DNA from: Paralvinella palmiformis
Lineage: Eukaryota; Annelida; Polychaeta; Terebellida; Alvinellidae
Length of the DNA stretch: 64,000 nt
Direction: 5' to 3'
Assembly: GCA_025642065.1 (NCBI GenBank)
Contig: JAODUP010001155.1
Span: forward strand, 1 to 64,000
Shown: piece after piece, positions 27,294 to 37,141 of the stretch
Layout: each line of letters begins with the position of its first letter
Numbering within the stretch: position 1 is the stretch's first letter
The notes under the pieces: model-generated
Database searches by the model: none
Told to the model about the DNA's origin: nothing
Seen by the model: only the letters and a program-made list of their open reading frames with translations
Program-made: the position numbers and the translations under genes

Positions 27294-28028
27294 CACCACT
27301 ACCATCACCACTGCTGCTGCTACTATTAGTAACAGTGTGTGTTGGTGTTAATTCTAATACAATCAACCTTTAGCTGGAGAATCTTTTCTGTCACCTGGCC
27401 ACCTGGACCATCCCCGTAACCATCTCAGTCATAAAAATTAGCATCGCTAATAGTCATAATTGATGATACAGCGTTATCTTTTATTACTCATTTAGTGCCA
27501 CAGATGTCGTATTACTAATGAGAGAGGTAAAACCACCTATACGGTATTATTCGTTTTAAACAGATAACGTGATACATGTAAAACCACGTATACGGTATTA
27601 TTTGTTTTAAACAGATAACGTGAAACGGGTAAAACCACGTATACGGTATTATTCGTTTTAAACAGATAACGTGAAACGGGTAAAACCACGTATATGGTAT
27701 TATTTGTTTTAAACAGATAACGTGAAACAGGTAAAACCACGTATATCTATAATAAAGATGATTTTTTTTGTAAATATAATAATATTAATATAATCATATA
27801 ATACTGTGCTGTATTCATCTAATAACGATATATCGTCATAGGCTTGTTATATGGAGTATTATGATGGCAAGAGAGGTACGATCACTAAACGGTGTATTGA
27901 CAGATCCGAGTGTGATGATCCACATAGTCGTAATGTGGAGTGGACGAAAGTGGGAGAAAAACACACCTTCTGTTGTCTGAGTTCAGGCTGTAACGTTAAT
28001 GACACTCGTAAGTATAATAATAATAATA

Positions 28029-28091
<63 letters not shown>

Positions 28092-28349
28092 TGATGATGC
28101 CATATTATGTATATCTATCGATGATCAATCAAAATACAGCACTGGAATACAACATCTGTATAGCACCTATATAGCATAAAATACCTTATAGCATTATAAC
28201 ATCTATATAGTATATATCTCCTATATAGCACATGTATAGCATGTAACACCCGTATAGCACATTTTATAACATATAGCACGCATACAACTACTTGCTCTCC
28301 CTCAAGATTTGTAATTAGATTTTAGTCACCTAACTAGGTTTTAGGCACC

Positions 28350-28387
<38 letters not shown>

Positions 28388-28885
28388 TGTGGCATCTTTT
28401 TAAACCTGTTCATCATATTAAAAGCACTTGTCACTTTGTTTATCCATTGCTTATTGTATAATAGTGATAATATAAATATGTAGACTTCTCCTGAGTTAAC
28501 TCTATCAGTATTATCGGCAGCTTCCCTCTTCCCATGGCTACCACATCCTCCATCCTTTCCACCATGGCCACCGCATCCTCCATCCTTTCCGCCATGGCCA
28601 CCACATCCTTCGACCTTTCCACCATGGCCACCAGCTCCTCCATCCCCTCCGCCATGTCCTCCAGGACCGATAAGACCAAAGGGTGAAAAAGGAGAACGCG
28701 GCCTTCCCGGACTTAAGGGAGCAAAGGGAGCTCCTGGACCCATAGGACACCCAGGAGTACCAGGACGGCCAGGTGAAACAGGTATAGGAATACAAGGACC
28801 GAAAGGTGATCTTGGTTTACCTGGGCCTCGAGGGCCGAAAGGTGACCAGACTGTGCTGGATCCAGGTCAGTTGACAAGAATCACG

Positions 28886-28928
<43 letters not shown>

Positions 28929-30113
28929 GCAACAGATAGCGTATAAAAAGGAATTACAGATACAATAGTCACCATTTATGCACCAGAAGGCTTTGTAATA
29001 CGTTGCTAATAAAATATTGGAATAGTAACACAACACACGGTATTTAAATTCAAACTGAAGGTTTATTTTCTTTATAAAAGTTCAATTTTATCCTGCTGGT
29101 TCAAAATGAGGTTTTACAATTAGTGTTTTTCCTTCTCTTCTATGCTTTTAACTTGCAGTATAATATCTTGACGTTAATTCTACTGTGCCTAGTTAGTAAT
29201 TGGGTTGGCTAGCCTCAATGCGGATCTAGCTAGGTACGTCTGGTCGAACTGATACCCCTACGGAAAGAACATGGCTAGGCTAAGCCGTTCACTGATGGAT
29301 GAAACGTCACAGTGTCCCACAGATATAGGCAACATTAATATTTTTCTTATTGTTGCCATAAATATCCTTTTCGTCAAAGAAGCTCATTACTCAAGGTCGA
29401 TTGGTGGCATAATGTCTTTAAATGTCATTTAGTGGGTCTAATTCAGAAAAGACCATCTTAACCAATCAGATGTGCCAGTGGGCGAAGGGTCTATTTACAG
29501 ACCATCTGCATCATCCTCACTCATGCACAGCAGTAGCCACGTTGATAAACTGCACTTTGGGCCATTATTATTATTATTATTATTATTAAGTGAGCGTATG
29601 AGAAGGAGCGAATTGAAGATGTGGTCGGGGTTTTCTATTGTAACAGGGAACATTATCGAACGTTAGCCTAGCACTAGCTTTCAGGTCGAATGTGTCGGTA
29701 ATAGATTGTCGATTGCAACTTGTCTCTAGATGACCTGATAAAGGGGGACAAAGGAGAACCTGGATTACCCGGAGTACCTGGTAGCCGAGGTCCTAAGGGA
29801 GATACAGGTAAGAATAACACGCACATACGATGTGAAACCAGTACGCTTTCTTCCTGTTCTAATTAAGCTATTGTTCAAGGAGGGTCTACCGTAAACCAGA
29901 AGAGTGATATGATGTCATCCTTGGTTTGCTAGGCGAGATTTTTGAAAAGACCAACGCAGAAAGAACGTGTCGGATGACCAGTGAGTTAATATTGACAGAA
30001 TCTTTTGGTAGTTGACAATGTACGAGGCTATCCTCTCCCACCTTTATTAATGGCTAATTATTTTGCCAGTACATATTTAGATATTGCGACTCAATCTGAA
30101 AAAGGTTTTTTAA

Positions 30114-30173
<60 letters not shown>

Positions 30174-31035
30174 GAAGGGTACACGAGAAGGAGGCACATA
30201 GGTTTGCCAAAACTTGCGGTTGATCAGCAAAAACACCATTGAACGTTTTCTCTTCGCGAACATTTGTAGAAAACGTTCGCAGTACTGTACACACCTCGGC
30301 AATCACGAATTGGTCGAAGTCTGTCAGAAGTGTGGCGCACCTGAAATCAATAAGAGAAACTCGACTCATGAAATTAAGACAATTAAAACGATTAGTGTCA
30401 GTTTTCCTCCCCGGATCTTAAAGACCATCTGAATGAATCATTAGCTAAGAATTAAAGCGGATCTTTGTCGGCTAATATCAACTCTGGATCATTCAAATAA
30501 CTTTCATTGCAATAAATAATCGCTTTTAGATTGTACGCTAGATATAAATGAAGTGTTTTGAAAGTAGAAGCTTCGTGATAAGTTTGTGTTTGTAGACGGC
30601 AAGTTGGCTGTCACGTGGCTAATTAATATGCATCTAGTTTAGCCGACGTTACGCACGCACGCACGCACGCACGCATACACACACACACACACAACCGAAT
30701 TACATATCATCCTCCCAGTTCCGGTTTAAGGATGGTAATAACAAAAACAGACATATTTAGACGACTTTAAGTACATATATCTATCTAATAGGCCACAATT
30801 AAGATGTTTCATATGGTTCCTGGCTGCCGTCAATGGTCTAGAAAGCTGCCTACGGCCAGTTAAAATATTCACGCGTAATAAATGTTTAATAAATAACACG
30901 GAGGTTGAGATAAACAGGGAATATGAAATGGATTGAATTAGTCTGATGTAGCCAATGTACGTAGTGTGGAAAGGTAACGCCCTCTAATACGTCACAAAGA
31001 TCTGAAATGTTTAAGAGCTATACACTAGTAGTAGC

Positions 31036-31069
<34 letters not shown>

Positions 31070-31550
31070 TATTACAGGTAAATGCCAATGTGAGCAGAAT
31101 CAGCTGGTTGTGGTATTTACGGTGACAGCAAGCGACGTCGAACCCTCAGATGTCTATACCGACGTCCGGATACAAGGAGTGATTACCAACATCACAACAT
31201 CCGGCGGTGCTCCAGCCTTGGGCGGACTGCATCCGGAAATAATGACATTCACGGTGCCCTTTGACGGCCTATACAGCTTCCACGTGACGTCAATCGCCAA
31301 TGGGAACGGCGCCTCGCCGATGGTGCTCTTTCGTAATGGCGAGCAAATTATGACGACGGCGCGTAGCGACAAGTCGGCGGTAGGGGCGTACCCACTGGGC
31401 ACGAACCACGTCATCTTGGGTTTAGTACGGGGCGACCTAGTCTCGCTGAAGACTCGGCCCCACAACAGCTTCCTCTCGTCGTTCCTAGGTTTCTATTCGC
31501 CGTCTGACGTCACCTTCACCGGCCAGCTCGTCTACGCCCCTGCCCAGTAG
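18060..31550 (+). CDS. Secreted Ly6/uPAR - Pro-rich - collagen - C1q protein, complete, 7 coding exons
   Basis: Exons: 18060-18071, 23637-23676, 25300-25406, 27842-28007, 28521-28865, 29730-29807 and 31078-31550 (TAG). The sum is 1221 nt, and phases agree at every junction (0, 1, 0, 1, 1, 1), giving 406 residues. Layout: signal peptide 1-18 ([18 protein letters not shown]); three-finger domain 28-104 with ten Cys at 28, 31, 40, 48, 55, 71, 77, 97, 98 and 103 and the closing Asn104; Pro/Trp repeats 109-156; Gly-X-Y 157-218 and 229-249; Cys252 and Cys254; C1q domain about 259-404. C1q proteins usually trimerise and bind ligands extracellularly, and a lectin-like or immune role is inference. The acceptor of exon 3 could also be at 25312 or 25315, removing 4 or 5 residues. 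Intron 1 carries a Gypsy element. Confidence 0.88.
18582..18748 (-). repeat. 3' LTR of the Gypsy element (167 bp)
   Basis: It differs from the other LTR by about five substitutions and one 2-bp indel over 165 bp. This is roughly 3 percent divergence, which suggests a fairly recent insertion. The termini form an imperfect inverted repeat (TGTGATGTTTG against TGTAATGTTG). Confidence 0.95.
20404..21849 (-). pseudogene. Gypsy reverse transcriptase and RNase H
   Basis: The frame 21849-20989 holds the pol core: [73 protein letters not shown] and [17 protein letters not shown]. It continues in another frame (21070-20825) with the connection domain, then 20844-20404 with RNase H ([12 protein letters not shown]-type [19 protein letters not shown]). 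The first Asp of the catalytic triad (LDL) and the SDD pair are intact. Two frame changes separate the blocks. Confidence 0.9.
21812..23041 (-). pseudogene. Gypsy gag, zinc knuckles and protease region
   Basis: Gag begins [16 protein letters not shown] at about 22924. The frame changes near 22670, 22475 and 22290. [14 protein letters not shown] and [17 protein letters not shown] form the nucleic-acid-binding knuckles, and [12 protein letters not shown] is the aspartic protease active site. The three frame changes mean no single gag-pol frame exists in this copy. Confidence 0.85.
22981..23145 (-). repeat. 5' LTR of the Gypsy element (165 bp)
   Basis: It pairs with 18582-18748. The following AATCT at 23146-23150 is the second copy of the target duplication. 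The LTRs are short for a Gypsy element. Confidence 0.95.
23262..23610. repeat. 17-bp minisatellite, about 20 copies, in intron 1 of the Ly6-C1q gene
   Basis: The unit is GTTGATGTCGTGTTTAT with GTTTATGT and GTTTACGT variants. The array stops only about 25 bases before the acceptor of exon 2 (23637). Confidence 0.9.
23677..25299. other. Intron 2 of the Ly6-C1q gene
   Basis: Contains (TAA)n at 23817-23868, (AT)n at 24062-24129, a SINE-A copy at about 24612-24725 (TTTCATCTTTCACTTCGCCT, then AAAAAGTGGCCGCAAAAGAT) and (ATC)n at 25121-25175. No coding sequence is seen. Confidence 0.6.
24062..24129. repeat. (AT)n microsatellite
   Basis: About 34 AT units. Similar tracts lie at 618-656, 2818-2858, 3959-3994, 5762-5812, 17554-17598, 28890-28924, 30119-30172, 39942-39987, 50682-50738 and 58158-58203. 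Confidence 0.95.
25300..28007 (+). CDS. Ly6/uPAR three-finger domain exons 3 and 4
   Basis: Exon 3 (25300-25406) gives [13 protein letters not shown] and RVCENDDQ. Exon 4 (27842-28007) gives [15 protein letters not shown] and the diagnostic end CCLSSGCN. The ten Cys and terminal Asn follow the C-x2-C ... CC-x4-CN pattern of vertebrate Ly6/CD59. The intron lies between the fourth and fifth Cys and the unit starts and ends in phase 1, so the pair is a symmetric module. In most Ly6 proteins the domain is followed by a GPI signal, whereas here it continues into a collagen stalk. Confidence 0.88.
26703..26860 (+). mobile_element. SINE-A copy, 5'-truncated
   Basis: It has the B box GTTCGAATCCCGG, then TTTCACTTCGTCTCATTACC, GGTCGCTCGGCCCATTTAGC and GTGGCCGTAAAACATCAATC, in line with the full copy at 34646. 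The A-box half is missing. Confidence 0.8.
27527..27746. repeat. 51-bp tandem repeat, just over 4 copies
   Basis: The unit carries GGTAAAACCACGTATACGGT and TTTTAAACAGATAACGTGAA. It keeps one frame open on the - strand (17 residues per unit), but that frame has no start context or splice signals and is an effect of the repeat. It lies about 95 bases before exon 4 of the Ly6-C1q gene. Confidence 0.9.
28521..29807 (+). CDS. Pro/Trp-repeat and collagen exons 5 and 6
   Basis: Exon 5 (28521-28865) starts with decapeptide repeats of the type [10 protein letters not shown] (residues 117-126, 127-136, then two looser copies). It then passes through Cys154 into Gly-X-Y triplets ([19 protein letters not shown] and on). 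Residues 196-200 (G-I-G-I-Q) show a one-residue triplet interruption. Exon 6 (29730-29807) adds seven more triplets. Both exons are phase 1-1. The repeats give long Val/Ala/Met/Glu frames on the opposite strand, which are not genes. Confidence 0.88.
28866..31077. other. Introns 5 and 6 of the Ly6-C1q gene (around exon 6)
   Basis: 28866-29729 holds (AT)n at 28890-28924 and a TTA run at 29565-29588. 29808-31077 holds (AT)n at 30119-30172, an (ACGC)n(AC)n tract at 30651-30692 and (TAA)n at 31034-31068 just before the C1q exon. No further exon is seen. Confidence 0.6.
31078..31550 (+). CDS. C1q globular domain, exon 7
   Basis: The exon starts with CQC (Cys252, Cys254), probably for interchain disulphides, and carries the whole C1q domain without introns. 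The jelly-roll landmarks are visible: VVFTVTASD at the start, [42 protein letters not shown] and the final [10 protein letters not shown] before TAG. One N-glycosylation sequon (N-I-T) is present. The exon is clearly richer in G and C at third positions than exons 1-6. Confidence 0.92.
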
Positions 31551-31666
31551 GAGTAAGTGTAATCGGGCAGCTTACGGGGAGGGTGGAGGTGGAGGGCCGG
31601 GGTGCGCGGTGTAGGAGGAGGCATGATTTAGTTTCGGCCTTTTGATGTATTATCGTCTAATGCTTT

Positions 31667-31672
31667 AATAAA
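31667..31672 (+). promoter_or_regulatory. Polyadenylation signal of the Ly6-collagen-C1q gene
   Basis: AATAAA lies 117 bases after the TAG at 31548-31550, within TTTAATAAATAG. The short 3' UTR between them is G-rich. Confidence 0.6.
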
Positions 31673-32867
31673 TAGTAATACAGAAATGATCTGCGAATGT
31701 TGACTCAATTAGTGAGTAAGGGATAGAGTGAGTGAATTAGTGAGTTAGTAAGTAATTGAGCTTATCAGTTAGTTAGTGAGCAAGTAAAGGAATCACACAG
31801 TCAATCAGTTAGCGAGTGAGTGAGTGAGTGAGTGAGTCAGTTAGTCAATAAATCAGTTAGTTAGTCAGTCAGTCAAGTCAATTAATTAGTTAGTCAGTCA
31901 GTCATTCAGTAATTAAGGTGGTAGGAAGGGGGGGGGGATGGGATCAGGGACAATAGCAATAAGGAGATACCAAAATATACGTAGAAGTGGCATTAGATAG
32001 ATTGAAACAGTAAAAGGGACTGGTAGCGTAACACCATCTAGATAAAACAAATCGATATAACACCAATATAATTACCTATAACATCAAATGAAGATCGATA
32101 TCCGTAACATCAGATGGGAATTGTTAGTTAGCCGAAACATCAATATAATATAGGTAACGATAACACGGATAAACGTGAACTGATTACAGCCTGAGATTAC
32201 ATTAACCTGTGACACACGCCCGCACGACCTCCCGCACGGAAGAACGCACGCACATACGCACACCCACACACATATATGCATAAAACACGAATTATATATA
32301 GCTAGACATTTGATGATAGGAGTATATAACATCATTTAGCGAGAACTCACCATAACACCAAGCAAACAAAGGTAACCACAATACCAACTGCGGCGTTAGC
32401 TAGAGATAAATGAGATGAGTAAATATAAGATGAACCAGAGACAAAGGAACGTGATGAGACAAAGATAGCTTTGTTGAGAATTACTAATGATATGAACTAA
32501 CGATGACAAAAAATTATTTAATCTAAATAAATGTACGTGTGTTTGTTTGTTTGTTTGTGTGTTCGTAAAATATGACTTCGGCGAATATGACATTGGTTTG
32601 GGAATATGATTGGGTATATGGTGTTTAGTCATTTAATTTCGTTTTTTTTTTAAAATTATTATCTTCAACTCTTAGCTATACGGGCTGAGGGCTCAAGCAA
32701 GCTTCGACGGGAGCAAGCTTTAAAGTCGACGCAGAACGCGGCTGTTAAGATTGTAGTTGTATAGTACTCGCAATCATATACAATGATTTAAAAATGACAA
32801 AAGTAAAGCAAATTTCCGTCATTAATCAATATTTGTTGCTGAATTTATTTCAAATCTAATGGTACCA

Positions 32868-32998
32868 GGGACTGGTGAGACATTACACATGTCTCAGCAA
32901 GAAAAGTCGCCACTCTGGATTCAATCCCCTGAAGAAACGTCCAGAGTTTGAATTCACGGTTCGAGATTCTCTGTGCCTGTGCCTTATTATACACAGCT

Positions 32999-33040
<42 letters not shown>
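32868..33040 (+). mobile_element. SINE-C: 135-bp repeat ending in (CA)n
   Basis: The body GGGACTGGTGAGACATTACA to TTATTATACACAGCTAAAAC is almost identical to 44473-44608, with one difference seen, and each copy runs directly into a CA tract. GGTTCGAGATTC resembles a pol III B box. A weaker relative (GCGCCTGTGCCACTATATAT...CTAAAACACC) is at 49041-49075. Confidence 0.6.
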
Positions 33041-33043
<3 letters not shown>

Positions 33044-34605
33044 GGGTTATTTAGCTATAAGCCCATAATAATTATATCATTAGATCTAATTATATATAAC
33101 AAATAGTAAACATTTTGGTCTCTGACTTAGCCTAATGAATCAAGTTTAATTGACTCAAGTATCCCCAAAAGTAATAAGAATATTATAAGATCTTCCGGAA
33201 ACAGACACCGGCCAAATATTGTACTCGCGGTTATTAATAACAGAAATAACATAACCATGATCATTAATTGTTATTGCCGGATTCTCTTGTTTACATTGTA
33301 CTACTACTACACCGAATGGGAGCACTCCTGGATAGCTGCTCCAGAACGCCGTGGGCGTAGGCTGAGCTGAGTACGGGCGCGTTCCGCAGCTCGTACAACA
33401 ACACGGAATGGTCAACAGACGTGGTACACACGTTATATGGAAATATAACAAACGGACTGAGTCTGGAGGATATTGCCGCGACAATCAGCGCCCTTGATTC
33501 TCTCCGGCGACAACGCTGACTGGCGGCACATAACGATCTGGAGCACGTACGTACGCACACGTATACACACACACACACACACAGTGTCTGCCAGGCTTGG
33601 CTAGGGCAGCCTAAACCGTCTCACTATTGATCGTTGCGTCTGGAGGCTCGACGACGGCCCAGGCTGCATACTAGAGGCGGTAGACCTGTAGACGACGGGG
33701 TCGGTTCTCCGAGTGGTACGTATACCATTATGCCAGTATTACATCAATATACCGGTATGCCAGTATATCACAATACCGATATCAGCGAGTGACATATTCG
33801 GTTGAGGCCAGTAGGATTGCACGGCGGAAACGCCTTCAGCGAAACCGAGGCTGCCGTTCGTGTGTACATATAGCAGACAGCATGGTGAACTGACCGTGTG
33901 TCTGTGTACACACACACACACACACAGACACACACACGGTGATGCACTATAGGCACTGGTGGTGATGGATAGCATGTGTACACGTGATGATGGATAGCGT
34001 GTGTGTACACGTGGTGATGGACATCGTGTGCTGCTGGGGATGCCGGGATGGACAGGCGACATAACGCAGCCCTATGTTCTCCCGAACTCGCGGGTTTGTT
34101 CGCCCGAACTTGCGGGTTAGCTTGTGGAATATAGTAGCTGCACAACAGCTGGCCTTCGACCGCGACCAGAATGTAAACAAATCGACAGCTGGACGTCGAC
34201 GGCTGATTAACAGCGAACCGCGAAGTGGATGAATATTGAACGATTCGTCGAAACTAAGCAGGTGAGAGACATTTAGCTGACCAGCTCTATCTTCATTATC
34301 TTGTTGCAGGTAGTTGTGTCATCTTTGTTTAATACGATGATAAGACGTATACCCGTGCTATGACGTTTCCTATATTATTTATGCTAGTTATGGCGTGTAT
34401 TATTGTATGTATTGTCCATGCATTAGGATGTATATTTCATGGCGCATTGTGTGCATGTCTCGTGGGCTTTCCCACTTTTTCAATAATGTATAATTGGTGT
34501 TCGTATTCTGCAAAAGCGCGGGTACCTGCGGGCGAACACACCAACTTACACTCGTTGATATCGAGATGGATAGACAGACAGACAGACATATACATATCCG
34601 GGCGA

Positions 34606-34645
<40 letters not shown>

Positions 34646-34647
<2 letters not shown>

Positions 34648-34838
34648 GCGCCTCCGTGGTCTAGCGGTAGCGTGCTGGACCACAGATCACTACCACCCCT
34701 GTTCGAATCCAGGCGTGGCCATATCTGACGGTTTTTTCGTCTTTCACTTCGTCTCATTACATTTGGAAGTCGCTCGGCCCATTTAGCCTACCTTGTGCAC
34801 AAAAGTGGCCGTAAAACATCAATCATCATCATCAATCA

Positions 34839-34840
<2 letters not shown>
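34646..34840 (+). mobile_element. SINE-A, full-length tRNA-derived SINE
   Basis: The head GCCTCCGTGGTCTAGCGGTA contains an A box. CCTGTTCGAATCCAGG is a perfect T-arm with B box. The body TTTCACTTCGTCTCATTACA, CGGCCCATTTAGCCTACCTT and GTGGCCGTAAAACATCAATC ends in ATC-rich repeats. This is the most complete copy in the window. Others are at 1155, 24612, 26703, 36112, 36520, 42715 (-) and 60661 (-). The anticodon arm is degenerate, so it is not a tRNA gene. Confidence 0.85.
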
Positions 34841-34870
<30 letters not shown>

Positions 34871-35250
34871 CACAGAAGAGAGAGAGAGAGAGAGAGAGAA
34901 CTACATGAGTACCTGTAAATAACATAAGTAGAGAAAGGTAGGTTAAATTAGTTCTTGCAGTAATCTACATTCGGGTTTCTCATTATCAGACAGCTATCTC
35001 AGTCAGTCATTAATCCATCTGTCTATGTGGCTGTCTTCTGTCAGCTTGTCTCCTGTCTGTCCATCCAACCCTTTGTCTATCTGTCCTGTTTGTCAATCTA
35101 CATATCAACTCTCAGCTAGAAAGTTGAGTATATAAGAATCCCCTCTTTTCATTTTAAAGACCCACCCTTGCCGAGTGAGTGATACCTTTGTTTCGTCTAG
35201 TTGTTGTTTACACCTAGCACATAACAATCCAGGGATCACTCGGCTGAGAA

Positions 35251-35795
35251 ATGACACGATCCCTGTAATACAAAAACAGGTAAAGGTAACACTGGGATTG
35301 GGTTCGGTGGTGTGTTATGGGCCTAGGACATGATAATTTACAATCTTGTTTTCACTCCCTTGTAATTTTAGCATTTTATATTGTGTAACAATACTCTCGA
35401 TTATTATTTTCTTAGCGAAAACTGGTCGAGCTTTAAAGACTTGTGACGTCACAACAGCTAAACATAACCACGTGGTAAGCACCGACATTGCTTGTTTCGT
35501 TGTGCAATTGGTTTTGTTTACAGCATGAACTAGCGTAATATCAGTGTCAATACCGTGTTTTGTGCGTTACAACCGGTATATGTAGATGGATAGCAGTTTA
35601 TATAATCATTGGGAAATACGATTTGTACGGAAGCGGAAGCCGGTCACAACAAAATACAATATGATACGGAATTGGCGATGCAAACGTCAACATGACACGT
35701 GCACCTCATATAACAAATGCTACAGTATCTGCTCCAATGAGACGAGCTATTCGGATAACAGCGGCACACGGTGTTTATCCGTAGACACAGACTGA
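35251..35795 (+). CDS. Candidate small secreted six-cysteine peptide, 3 exons
   Basis: Proposed exons: 35251-35264 (M-T-R-S-L), 35372-35474 and 35586-35795 (TGA). Phases join (2, 0) to 108 residues. Residues about 4-19 form a hydrophobic signal-peptide core (LILYCVTILSIIIFLAKTG). The rest is basic in the middle (VRKRKP) with six Cys: T-C-D-V, then WRCKRQHDTCTSYNKCYSIC and TRCLSVDTD. I do not recognise the family. The tiny first exon followed by a signal-peptide exon copies the start of the Ly6-C1q gene nearby. The donor after exon 1 (GTAATA) is weak, and no transcript evidence is available, so this is a prediction. Confidence 0.4.
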
Positions 35796-37078
35796 TCCAA
35801 ATATCGGAGCCAAACACTGATGTGGTGGGGAAAAACTCAGCCTAGTTGTGACGTCACGCCTGCCGACCGAATTAGCAAGATGGCGGCAGCGCATGCTCTC
35901 TAGCAGGCACTGAGGCATGACCAAATACGGGCATTATATCACTGGGACTATTTTTTGGGAAGAGCCGTAATAGTCTTTAGTCCTTCTACAATAAAATATT
36001 ACAATCAATTGTCCGAGAGCTTTAAGAGCCCCGTGGATTAGAGAGAACTTCTACCATCATTGGGGTGGGGGTGAGGGGGTGTGGTATATCCGTGCCCTAT
36101 TTGACAGCACTGGTGGCCACCGATCTACAGCACGTGTGTTCAATTCCCGGGTGAGTTAATGACCGAGAGGTGTTTCATCTTTCACCTCGCTTCATTATCT
36201 CTTTTGTTCAAATACCTTTTTCATTTAATAAAGCCATTCGGCTGATGCTTGCTTCAGCCACTATCTAAATACATCGTTTTTTAATTTCCTTGTGTATTTA
36301 GGCTGTTCTAGTTACTAGACACGCCCCATGCTATTAGCAGTATATTAATATTTCGATTTTTATATAACTAGGGCTGATACAGCGGGGATTATTCCAGTTG
36401 CTGTGGAATATACCGAATTAATACAATCCATATGCTCATAACACACGCATGCAGGCACGCAAGCACACGCACGCACACACACGCACTGAGCTATATTGGA
36501 CACTCTTTTACACACAGTACCGCTAGGCCCATTTAGCTTATCGTATGGACAAACGTGGCCAGGAACATTTAATCATCGTATAAACTTAGAGCGTGGTCTC
36601 TACGACTTCATGTCTCAAATATACGCACTAACTCAATGAAAGACTAGTATGTTGAAGCCGAATACATTATTCTGCGGTACCTCTCGTTAACCAACCCATT
36701 GACCGCCCATCAGGATGTTCCCCTCCATCATTCAATTGTCTCCCCCCCTTGTCTATCTGTTTGGTGGCTTCTCCTTTATTCACCGAATGTCACAAATCGT
36801 TTAGTGGTTGCTGCTTATTTTAGTAGAGCGCGTGTCTTCTTTATTAAACAAAAAGCGTCCTTTGTGAAGTCCTCAACAATTTTATATCCCACTCCGTCAT
36901 CAACACCTTGATGTCATAAAGACATAACTTACAACAGTCAGATGGTACTCTCCTGAATAACAAGTTTTTATCGATTGCACGTATTGATCTTTATTTTGGG
37001 GAAAAAAAAATTAATTTGCCTAGAAAATCACATTCTCCTGCACCGTTTTTTTTACACATACGTCTCGGTTATCAAGAA

Positions 37079-37141
<63 letters not shown>

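Larger units (their letters stand above)
25407..27841. other. Intron 3 of the Ly6-C1q gene
   Basis: Contains a LINE 3'-tail scrap at about 26220-26305 (AAAGCACACTTACTAGCAAT), (TTA)n at 26633-26683, a SINE-A copy at 26703-26860, (ACT)n at 27234-27300 and the 51-bp repeat at 27527-27746. Nothing else is recognised. Confidence 0.6.
31673..35250. other. Intergenic region with SINEs, GT/CA tracts and a CpG-rich island
   Basis: 31680-31930 is full of degenerate AGTGAGT/AGTCAGT repeats. 32868-33040 is a SINE-C copy with a CA tail. 33290-34260 is markedly richer in G, C and CpG than its surroundings. A three-copy repeat of about 30 bp (GGTGATGGATAGCATGTGTA type) lies at 33958-34032. A full SINE-A lies at 34646-34840. 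Two overlapping - strand frames (33291-33578 and 33768-34145) are open, but I cannot match them to a family. Confidence 0.5.

Noticed and set aside
28330..28795. Val/Ala/Met/Glu-rich and Gly-rich frames on the - strand
   Set aside because: They are mirror images of the Pro/Trp and Gly-X-Y codons of collagen exon 5.
34646..34720. tRNA-like sequence with perfect A and B boxes
   Set aside because: It continues into a conserved non-tRNA body shared with six or more other copies, and no full cloverleaf forms. It is a SINE head, not a tRNA gene. The head at 43363 was rejected for the same reason.
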